Positions 11,798 through 21,048 of a stretch of DNA of 64,000 bases are shown here, in pieces. Origin of the DNA: Absidia repens (lineage: Eukaryota; Mucoromycota; Mucoromycetes; Mucorales; Cunninghamellaceae). Where the stretch lies: the NCBI GenBank assembly GCA_002105175.1, contig MCGE01000027.1, positions 1 through 64,000 on the forward strand, written 5' to 3'. Numbering within the stretch: the stretch's first letter is position 1; every line of letters begins with the position of its first letter. Under the pieces are notes generated by a model. It did no database searches and was not told where the DNA came from. It saw nothing but the letters and a program-made list of their open reading frames with translations. Made by a program: the position numbers and the translations under genes.

Positions 11798-12322
11798 CTT
11801 TTTTTAATAAATAGTAATCACTCTTTTTAGACATCTTTTTTTTTGTTTTTTTTTTTTCCTTTGTAATTTTCTACTGGCCGCACTATTGCATTTTGGATGC
11901 ACGTCCGCTCACAACCTAGATTGCTCAGCGTGTTGTAGCCGACAGGGAACGGTTGTAAATAAAATCGCTCAGAATGAGACGAAAAGGACTTTATTATTCT
12001 GTAATTATTATGTTATGGTAGAGTTAAGCAAATAAAACGATTGGTTCTTCCAGGAAATACCAAGGATATTTATTTTACTTGACAATAGAAGGTTTAACCA
12101 CGTAATATGATAGTAAAAGCCAAAAAGAAACGAAGGTACGTCTTTGGGGTGTTTCTTGTTTGGCCAAAAAGGGCAAGCTATCCTATGGTGAGCGTCAACT
12201 ATCTACAGTGAAGGAGTTAACTAAACTGGCCAAAGTGTTACGCTTTTTCTGCCAGGAATTATTATGCCACCTATGTTGGATGGGGGTAGTGGTTACCGTC
12301 ATGAGGTGAGAGCCGTGACAAA
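11798..12322. other. Spacer with weak repeat modules
   Basis: Poly-T rich after the AATAAA of the secreted-protein gene. From about 12000 to 12240 it resembles reverse-oriented, degenerate modules of the dispersed family (GGTTTAACCACG, GAGTTAACTAAACTGGCC). No gene is supported. Confidence 0.4.
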
Positions 12323-13110
12323 GCGACAAAAAAAATGTATTTCAAATCCCGCACACGTGAAATTTTATTTATTCCCGATTTTTTTCCCCCTCTCTCTCTT
12401 TCTTTCCGAATTCTTTTTTCCTTGCTTTTTTTTCTTCATCATTCAACTTCTCTGAGGTTATGTTGTACTTAGATTAGTATCAGGACTAGTTTAGAGGGGG
12501 TTTCAGCTCAGGGATTACAAGATGCATGGGGAAACCCTTTCATTATGGATTCAGGATTTGGGACCACCATGAGTTCACTTTTTGGAACCTCTATTAGTTT
12601 ATTTTAGTATTAGTTTGTCCATAGTTTGTATCTATATCTGAAAAAAAATAGTTTTTGCTTATTTTGCTTCAATGTAATAGATTCCTTTATACTACCATCA
12701 CCTTTTTGATGAAAGTTGGTTGTTGTTGTCCTTCCATGTTAAATGTCCCTTTAGTTTTATCATACTCTGTACAATATATTAGTTCCCATTTTACAATTGT
12801 ACCATTAAATAGTGTTGATAGTTTTTCAAATCTCACTTTAGTCTCCCTCATGCTTTCTCCAATAGATCCTCCCAATGGATTCCCAGTTACAATGAACTCC
12901 TCGTCATTTAGTTTTAGTATCCACCAATATGTTTTAATAAAATATCCCTTTTTATTAGCTAATCTCTAACACATTATATAGTAAACAATGTCGCTATTGT
13001 AGCTGTTTTGTAAATGTCCTTCTAAACACTTGCTCTATAATTTGCCCACTATAACCACTTTTCTTCCTGTAGACTCAGAAACTGGTTGACTGTCTTGGAT
13101 CACTTACCAT
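12323..13110 (+). repeat. Dispersed E-box repeat, copy C (subfamily 1)
   Basis: CACGTG at 12354-12359, pyrimidine tract, GACTAGTTTAGAGGGGG, CAGGGATTACAAGATGCATG, GGGGAAACCCTTTCATTATG. The AATAAA at the usual place is mutated to GAAAAAAAATAG. Modules then continue to about 13110 and carry a TTTTAATAAAATATCCC signal near 12936. Confidence 0.8.
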
Positions 13111-13979
13111 CAATTATAGCCATATCCCTGCGCGACCAATCATATAGTAAATATATGTCGCAATGCGCGTGCCGCCGTCGCCATTTTGCATTGCCTTCTA
13201 TCTTTTCTATGTCTACGTGCCTCACACACGACGCTCTCCTGAGGCCAAGCAGCTGTTTGGCAATTTTAGTTCCTGATATAGAACATAACAGAATTCCTAT
13301 TCTATCAACCATATAAATCCACCATACCGTGCCACTGTATAGCCTTCGCTAGATTAGATATGTTGTGTATATCCGGTTCACTACTTCCGCTTTCTTTTTT
13401 TTTTTTTATCATTCATTTACTTTGCATTTGGTCATTTTTGTTTGTAATTGTTGCCTTTGACTTATATACATAAATATACTTCTATATATATGATCATTTT
13501 CGAAAAAAACTCACAACCATATACTTTTTAAAAAACTCAGTATGTGTATAAGCTTTATCTCGACAGGGGAGTTTTTCAAAAACGACAGAGTTTAGTATAA
13601 AACAGCGATGAGCGAATACTGCTCTTTTCGGCACAGTCACTGTAATAAAATCTGAAAGCTGTTGCATCATTTTTATCAAATTTGAGTGTGGAAAATTCAA
13701 ACGAATATATTAACTGATAAGTAGCCATATATCTAATTCTTCACCATTGACAATCAGACGTTACATCAATAGATGTTTGAAGTACATTGAAGTCTGTTCC
13801 CTAGAAACGCCAACTAATGAAGTGATGCTGATTATTCAGAAATTCTCTCCCCGAAGTGTCACCGAAACCATCGCCTGATCTCAGATATTATTTAACTCAC
13901 TCCTTATCATAAATCAAAAGAAAAGGAAAAAAAGAGTGGTGCAATATCAGATGGGTCTGAGAGTAGAGGTTGATGGTTA
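13111..13979. other. Interior of the inverted structure, no gene
   Basis: Short frames on both strands lack any recognisable motif. The sequence is AT-rich and not obviously related to the repeat modules. It holds nothing I can name. Confidence 0.5.
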
Positions 13980-14558
13980 AAAAAAGAGGATATATTTTAT
14001 TGAATCATAGACATAAACCGCAAAGGCTAGCCCTAATCTAAATGGATGACTGTGAAAAGGGAACTATAGAGTACAAAGCATAAGCATGACTGAAGGAATA
14101 TTGTTATTGCAGCATAACGACTGTCATCACTAATCTAAAGAGGCAATGGTAAAAAAGGGAGGTGGGAATCTATTGCACAAGATATGGGAGAGACTTGTGA
14201 GACGTTTTTTTTTTAGTAAACCAAGTAAAAAGATACATACTTTATTCAGTTGTAGATACAAATTATAGACAAACTAATACTAAACTAAGCTAATGGAGGT
14301 TCCAAGAAATCAACTCATGGTGGTCCCAAATCCTGAATCCATAATGAAAGGGTTTCCCCATGCATCTTGTAATCCCTGAGCTGAAAACCCCTCTAAACTA
14401 GTCCTGATACTAATCTAAGTACAACATAACCACAGAGAAGTTGAATGGTTAAGAAAAAAGCGAGGAAAAAAGAATTCGGAAAGAAAGAGAGAGAGGGAAA
14501 AAAATTGGGAGTGAATAAAATTTCACGTGTGCGGGATTTGAAATGTTTTTTTTGTCGC
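13980..14558 (-). repeat. Dispersed E-box repeat, copy D (subfamily 1, reverse)
   Basis: Read on the minus strand it starts at 14558 with GCGACAAAAAAAA, has CACGTG at 14524-14529, the same pyrimidine tract as copy C and CAGGGATTACAAGATGCATG. A first AATAAA lies near 14243 and module sequences run to about 13980 (TTCAATAAAATATATCC at the end). Confidence 0.8.
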
Positions 14559-14944
14559 CGTGTGTGTGCCCTAGTAACAAAGAAAAATAAAAATGAAGAG
14601 CATGTGCCAAAGAAGAATCAAAGAAGATAGGGGGGGGGAGGTTATAATAATCATGGGGTAAATGGGAATGAGATGTTGGGACACCGTATGTCAGTAATGA
14701 CGTGATGACGGAGTTCCTGCTCAGCAGGACATGTCTTCGCTAGTAAAAAATGACAGAGAAAACACAACAATTTTTTTTGTAAAGGACAATGACAGGTATA
14801 AATACTAGCCAGCAACAGCTTTTATTAAATCAAATAATTGGTAATAAATAAATGAAGATAAATGCTAGACCATCTAAATTAAAAAAAAAAGGGCGAAAGG
14901 GGAGAAGGTAATTCAATAGGCATATGGGGGACAACAAGAGCAAT
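14559..14944. other. Spacer and 3' region of the lipase gene
   Basis: Between repeat copy D and the lipase stop codon. TTTATT at about 14821 gives AATAAA on the minus strand, the likely poly(A) signal of the lipase. No gene is seen. Confidence 0.55.
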
Positions 14945-16453
14945 TCATAGTATTGGTCCAATAGGAATTCCAAGGATAGCACTGAAAACGTTCCAAATAC
15001 CTTTACCAAACACCATAGGAGCACCAGGGTCCATGGCTGATGAATTGGTGGCACGCATGCTACAGCCTGCAGGGACATGGATTCCATTGTATATCCGTTC
15101 TAAAAATAATATCCCATTAGCAGCACCTGCAAATTGTAAGACAGCATGTTTCGCCCGATTATCCCGTACAAATTCAATCCTTGCATCATCTTTACACCAG
15201 TCTGTATACATCTTTTCTACTGCTTTATATGGAATCTAAATGATACATAAAAAAACAACAACCAATACTTAGTAGTAATAGTAGAAAAGCAATATTTTTT
15301 TACCACTTCGTCGTTTTCCGCATGGAACATAAAAAGAGGCATCGCAGGGGGTCCCATTCGACCCATCAAATTTTTCTCTATTGTCATCTTACTGATAGGT
15401 TCATCCAAAAAGTCGGTTTGATTGAGATAGTAGTCAAGATCCCTTGATCCATACTTTATGAGAGATTTCGTCACACATGCTGTCTTGAGCGTTTCAAATT
15501 CGTCCCGTTTGTCAGGTCGGACGACAGAGTTCACCACTTCCGCCAGCTCAGGATATTGCTTCATCAGTCCCATCAGTCCCACCACGCCAAGCACCTCGAA
15601 TCCGGAACCCTTCAATCGATACACCAGTGGTCCTATATCTACTGGCGTGCCACCCATCACTGCACCAATGATATCGAGTTCAGGCGCATAGCTCTTGTGT
15701 AACTGCACAGCCCATCCGCTTGCAAGCGCACCACCCGAGTAGCCATATAGTTGGACCTTTGCATTGGGCTGCATCCCTGTATCGATGCCTGACGCCAAGA
15801 CCGCCCGGATCCCATCCAGCACTCCATGACCTGCCATGAGACCCACACCAAACATAGCATTGACACTTTCGTAGTCAGATATCAACACAGGCCAGCCATG
15901 TTTCAGTAAACTATCGATAAGGATGATTTCCGCCTGTACCAATCGATCCGCCGCCTTGGCACCTTGACGAAGTGTAAATGATGGTGCGCAATCTTTTGAG
16001 ATGCTGTCTTCTGCCGTCTGATGCGAGACGAGTGTCGAGTAATTGGCATGATACGGGATGGCAAGTGTTGCCACAGCTGCCACTGGCTGACCTAGGCCAT
16101 CGGTTGTTCGATACAAGAATTGATAAACGGTCTTCAGATGTTGAGGGAAGTGAGTAAAAGCGCTGAGAGAACGAGGACCAAGATTCCTTTTTTTTAAAAC
16201 TTGCCCAGGCGCCATATTTTCAAACCCTTCGGTCGGAGTGTAAAACGGATCCTGCGAAGGTGGAGGGATTCGTTTCGCATTAACAACTAGCTTCTCTACT
16301 AGCACAAAATAAAAAATGGTCGGGAGAATAAGTGTAAATAGACGTGATAAATAAACCTATATGAAACAATAAAAGCAGTATAGGAAATTAAAAATAAAAA
16401 CATGAGGAAAGGTAATGTAATTTAGTAGTAAATGTGTGATGCGCTATTACCAT
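14945..16453 (-). CDS. Secretory lipase (LIP family)
   Basis: Secreted triacylglycerol lipase of the fungal secretory lipase family (alpha/beta hydrolase, as in Candida LIP proteins). Exons on the minus strand: 16453-16451 (only the ATG), 16356-15304 and 15235-14945, giving 448 aa, the usual family length. Joining the isolated ATG to exon 2 creates a strong signal peptide (MVYLSRLFTLILPTIFYFVL); without it the protein would lack a start and a signal. The nucleophile elbow is GYSGGALASG (Ser about 208). The acidic residue is probably in HAENDEVIPY, formed across the second intron, and the histidine in the AKHAVLQ segment that follows. Paired cysteines fit a secreted enzyme. It lies between two small secreted-protein paralogues. 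Confidence 0.9.
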
Positions 16454-18351
16454 GGTTCGATCGGCGTGTGTGCGTGTGGTGTGCTTCTAGATATCAAAAG
16501 AAGAAATAAAAAAAGAATAAAGAGCTGGAAGATTTTATATTTTGAAAAGAAAGATAGATAGAAAAACCATCCATATTACCGAAAAGCTAAGGTCTTTTAG
16601 AGGGCACGTATGTTTTAATACTGGTGCGAAACATAATCCTGCACTAGCGTGACAGCAGGGCACTTCATGATCATGCTCTAATACAAGAAGTATTTTTTCA
16701 AACCGAACCTCCTCCTTTCGGGTCGAATTTTCGGTTCGGAGATGGTTTTTTTTTTGTTTTTGGTTCTCGTCCCTCCGATCGTTCGTCCAAAAAGAGAAGA
16801 GACATCAATGATGATTATGCTTCTGTTATGACAGCACTTCTCAAATGTTTATGAAACGATTTGAGAACATAGCACCTATCAGTTCCTTTTGAAAGAGGAT
16901 CAGAAAATCCAGCATTAAATTTTTGAGAATGTCATGGACCGAAGTAAAATGTTTATTCATCGTTTATGATTTGCAAGCACTTCCAGGGACCTCCTCTTCT
17001 TTTTTTTTAAAAAAAACAACCAGAAATCAGAGGCGGTTTATTTGCCCGTTAGCTCAAAACAAGAAGTTAGATTAACTCCTAATCTTAAATAGTTTGCATG
17101 GCTCTCAAAACGAATCAAAACACGATATGGCTTAAACTTAGTTGTACTTTTGGTCTCCTTTTTTCAAGCGTATAGGCCACACCGAAGAAATCGGTGTTTC
17201 AATGTTTAAAATATTTGGATCAAATTTTTCTTTTTCGCGACTTTTTCCTATCTTCTTTTCCGCAAAATTTACGTTTGAAAACTTCAGTGGTTAAATTATA
17301 ACAGCCACTCGGATCCTCAACCTACGACTATTGCTCCACGCCTCGAATTTTTACAACAACTCTTATATGTTCTAGAGATGGTAGACAACACGCTGCCCAA
17401 CTTAGGTACCAGTTAACGGACAATGACTATCACTGATAAGCGCAAGGTAAGTTGCAAAATATATTACTACAGGGACAATTATACTGACGCAACTACTCTT
17501 ACTTTTAACAGACCATACTGGAAAAATTACTCGGTTGAGATGTAGGCCATTTGGTTATCAATTCGAGCAACGGCATCATATTATTGTGTGCTCAATGACA
17601 CCATTATCATTGAGTTAGAGCATTTGATCTGACAGATAGATACACGGAACGAACGGAAGAAGAAAATGGCAGAAGCGACTATCACATATCATTAAGGCAT
17701 CATCAGCCCACCAAGGCGTCATACCAGGCTCACAAAGCTCCTTCGTTGTAGCCAATAGGGCCCTGTTAGCGGTTTAGTTTAGTTTAGTTTAGTTATTGCA
17801 TTCCATTTTCATCTTCAGCATTACTCAATAAACAAACAAAGCATTCAATTTTATTATCATAGTGTATGCGTATATGCGTGTATGTATATATATGTACTCG
17901 ACTTTCTTTTACTCTTCAAAACATAGATTGCATCAAAGCGCTATGTTGATTCGGAACCATACGATAATATGGATCACGGGCTAGCTTTTAGGTGTGATTT
18001 GGTAGGAGAGACTGAAATATTTAGGGAATAGAGAAAAAAAAAGTAGTTTATTCCAGCTTGAGCATAAAATAGGATACCCACAGGAAGGGGGGGTTTTTTT
18101 TTTCATCATCGTTGCGACAAACAGGGAAAATGGTATTTTTAAAAGGGTCATGCCCGCGATTGCGTAGTAATTGTGAATGATGACATTTTCTTATATTTTC
18201 GGCATACGCACTTGCACGAGACTACTCCTCGGCATTCATTTACCGACTGCATATAATAAAATAAGCTGCCCAAAGCAAACCTCATTGTCTTTTTATTATT
18301 ATTTTTTGCCTCTTCTTATTCTTTCATAGCCCACAACAAATACATCACAAT
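16454..18351. other. Long spacer between lipase and the second small secreted protein
   Basis: Nearly 1.9 kb with no supported gene. It holds the upstream region of the lipase (reverse) and of the 18,352 gene (forward, ATATAATAAAATAAG near 18250). It also has a 7-bp inverted repeat CCGAACC/GGTTCGG at 16703-16739 and a TTTAGTTTAGTTTAGTTTAG tract at about 17775-17797. The size is compatible with regulated genes, but I see no defined operator. Confidence 0.5.
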
Positions 18352-18828
18352 ATGGAATTAGTCCCCGTCTTCTTTCTGATAATGTTCTATATTTTCATAG
18401 TCCAATGTTACGACAATCATACTTATCAAATCAGAAGCGAACTTACTAAATCCACCGTGAGGGTTGACATGGACACCAAAAATTTGATCGTGTCGGATGT
18501 TGAATACCCTGGATGGTCAGAGTTTTTCTACATGTTTGCTGATGATAGTGATCCCACCACCTTTACATTGGCAAACTTCGCATTTCGAGATTCACTGACA
18601 CTTGGCGTGGATTGCTCGGTGAAGGATCGTCCTTGTCATATCAGCGAAAATCGTACTCATTTCCGCTTACCTGATCCTGCTGATCTAGGGAAACCATCGC
18701 CTATTATTAATGTCAATAATGGATATGTATGGTCTGTAGATAATCACGACCTACCTTACGGAAATATTGAGTCAAAGAAACCTACTGGCGGGGAGACACA
18801 GTCTTTTGTTCTTCTAAGATGGGAGTAG
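18352..18828 (+). CDS. Small secreted protein (paralogue 2)
   Basis: 158-aa single-exon protein. The N-terminus MELVPVFFLIMFYIFIVQC is a signal peptide, with a predicted mature start near YDNHTYQIRS. As in the 11,312 protein there is an FTL strand followed by two cysteines six apart (CSVKDRPC), a PD-containing turn and a final QSFVLLRWE strand. Overall identity is low, so the paralogy rests on length, cysteine spacing and strand order. No catalytic motif is visible. Likely a secreted all-beta protein of unknown function. An AATAAAAACAG signal follows about 35 nt after the stop. Confidence 0.65.
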   Translation: MELVPVFFLIMFYIFIVQCYDNHTYQIRSELTKSTVRVDMDTKNLIVSDVEYPGWSEFFYMFADDSDPTTFTLANFAFRDSLTLGVDCSVKDRPCHISENRTHFRLPDPADLGKPSPIINVNNGYVWSVDNHDLPYGNIESKKPTGGETQSFVLLRWE

Positions 18829-19581
18829 CTTTTATTCTATTATACACTTAATATGTGATATTTGAAAATAAAAACAGAATCAAAATTTACTTTGTGCACG
18901 AAGTACCCACCACAGAAATTCTCACTCTATGTATAAAGATAAAATCCTACATTTAGTCGTCTATTTGTTATTTGCCGATGTAGGTGACTTCCAGATTTAC
19001 TATCCATAAGATTGCAAGTATTTCCGTTCAATAATAAACAATACATATATATATATATGTATTTGGCTTGAATTCCTATGTACACACATATATTTGCATC
19101 AATCTTTATGACAAATTTTTGGGCAAGACAACTTTGTTCATGATAAAATAGGCCAGAGAATGTGCAATAAAAAGATATGTTTTATTTGAAAGAATTTGGT
19201 AGACAGTAAATTAAGTATATGGGGTTCATTGTAATGGAGCTGAGACTTTTAGGAGATCTAAAGAGTGATTAACGCTAGTATAAAATGCCAATTGTAAAAA
19301 GGATATACTATAATGTATAAAAAACGAGGTACACTAAGATGTACCTTTTATTGAAGCACAAAAAACAGCGAATGAGTAACAAGCTATTCTGTAGTAAAAA
19401 GGGTAAGCTAAACTAGACCTGACTACTCCGTGAAAAGCCACCATGTAGTCATTGTTGAATGGGTGTATTTTCTTCCATAAATAGAAAATTATCATGTGAA
19501 GCAATTGTATGGTGTTCATTGTTGTGAAAAAGAGACGATGCGTGTCCACAAAAAAAACTCGCAAACCAAGTCTGAGAAAAG
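18829..19581. other. Spacer with reverse-oriented repeat modules
   Basis: After the poly(A) region there is a short (AT)n near 19043-19060. From about 19150 to 19470 there are degenerate modules of the dispersed family in reverse orientation, recognisable by CTTTTATTGAAGCAC and TATTCTGTAGTAAAAAGGG. They run head-to-head into repeat copy E. No gene. Confidence 0.5.
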
Positions 19582-20500
19582 CATTTCAAATCCCGCCCAC
19601 GTGAAATATTTTATTTCCTCTCTCCCGCCTATTTTATTTTTCTCCTTTTTTTTTTTTTTTTTTTTTTTTCTCTCTCTTCCATTTCAATTTTTCTTCTCCA
19701 TTCAACTTCTATGGGGTTATTTTGGACCTAGAATTGTATCAGGACTAGTTTAGAAGGGGGTTTAGCTCAGGGATTACAAGATGCTTGGGGAAACCCTTTC
19801 ATTTTGGATCTAGGATCTGAGGGCACCATTAGTTGTCTTATTGGAGCCTACATTAGTTTAGTTTAGAGCTAATTTGTCAATAGTTTGTATCTTAATCTGA
19901 ATAAAACATGTCTTTTTTTTACTTGATTCAATGAAATATGTCTTACTAGTCTCATCAATGTCTTGTGCAAGAGATCCCTCATTATCATTGTCTCTTTAGA
20001 ATGTTGACCATTGTTATGCGTCAATAAAAGATACCCATTTAGTATTTCTCATGCTTTTTACAGTATTGTACAGTACTGCATCCTAGATCCCTTTAGAATT
20101 AGCCTTGAACATTCTTCAGATCTGTCAATATCCTCTCTCATGCTACCGTTGTTAGATCCCGTTGTTACATTGAATCCCGCATCTTTAGTTTAACATTTAC
20201 CCAATATGCGTTAATAAAAAATGTACTCTTTATTAACCATCCTTTGACGCATCGCATAATGAACAATTCCGCTATTGTCTCTGTTTTATGAATGTCGTAT
20301 CATATACCTATTTTTTAGCTCACCCACTATGAATGCTCTCCAACTCCACCATCACCACCCTTTCTGAGCCCAAGAGACTGGATTGTTATTCTAGGTCACT
20401 TGATATGAGCCGTGGAGCTCTTATTGCTCTACCATTCATACTAATCAGCCTAGTCTATAACTCACGCTTAGCTTCCTCTATAAAATATAATAGCATTCCC
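19582..20500 (+). repeat. Dispersed E-box repeat, copy E (subfamily 1)
   Basis: One of the most complete copies. CACGTG at 19598-19603 in TTTCAAATCCCGCCCACGTG, then the pyrimidine tract, GACTAGTTTAGAAGGGGG, CAGGGATTACAAGATGCTTG, GGGGAAACCCTTTCATTTTG. The first AATAAA is near 19900. At least three further modules each carry an AATAAA or AATGAA (near 20024 and 20212), ending about 20500. Confidence 0.8.
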
Positions 20501-20704
20501 TAACCTCTGACCATACACCCCATTTAATGTATTCATTTTAATATTTGTTTGATTTAATAATAAGAGAAAAGGCATCCAAACTCAAACGACAGTTTGCTAG
20601 TTCTCAACGCCTGCCGAACAAAGTTCGAAATGACGAAGGTGTCAATACCCATCCTGTCCCTCTACACCAACACCACAAACACACATAAAATAAAACACTC
20701 GACA

Positions 20705-20742
<38 letters not shown>

Positions 20743-21048
20743 GGTATGTGTGTGTGTGAAAATATTTGAATGCAAAGCGTCTCAGTACTGACGACTTCTG
20801 GGTTTCTATAAACTCTTATGAATTGGTATAATAATTTCTACGGTGATAAAGAAAATCTTAGATCATTGACGAATATATGTAAAAAAAAAAGAAGATATTT
20901 TATTTGGATGGATCAGTAAAATGCAGAGGAAGTATAAAAAAAAAACAAATAAATACATGATGGAATAATAAATGGGAAGAGATAAACTAAGAATAATATT
21001 GAGGGAGGAGTAGAGAAAGAGGAGAAAGGAGGGAGTGGAGGGGACTAT
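20501..21048. other. Spacer with a 35-T run and the 3' region of the NOL11-like gene
   Basis: Positions 20707-20741 are 35 T in a row, the longest homopolymer in the window, followed by a short TGTGTG stretch. TTTATT near 20899 reads AATAAA on the minus strand and is the likely poly(A) signal for the gene ending at 21049. No gene. Confidence 0.6.

Larger units (their letters stand above)
12323..14558. mobile_element. Putative 2.2-kb composite element bounded by inverted copies of the E-box repeat
   Basis: Copies C (forward, left) and D (reverse, right) face each other with their E-box ends outward. Both ends read GCGACAAAAAAAA then ATTTCAAATCCCGCACACGTGA, and the identity runs for about 320 bp. 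By eye it is clearly higher than between either copy and the rest of the family, which suggests a single two-ended unit or recent inverted duplication. The interior (about 13110-13980) has no transposase, integrase or reverse transcriptase. I see no clear target-site duplication in the flanks. Non-autonomous element is the working call; a chance inverted pair is the alternative. Confidence 0.4.

Noticed and set aside
12334..12360. tRNA-like B box (TTCAAATCC) at the start of the repeat family, suggesting a tRNA-derived SINE
   Set aside because: The match is real in several copies, but there is no A box or cloverleaf upstream and the sequence before it differs between copies. Pol III origin is not supported.
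13086..13316. Frame inside the 2.2-kb inverted structure as a possible transposase remnant
   Set aside because: No DDE, zinc-finger or helix-turn-helix pattern can be seen; about 76 codons only.
16703..16739. Inverted repeat CCGAACC/GGTTCGG as an operator or terminator
   Set aside because: Only 7 bp with a 23-nt loop in a eukaryotic spacer; expected by chance in 64 kb.
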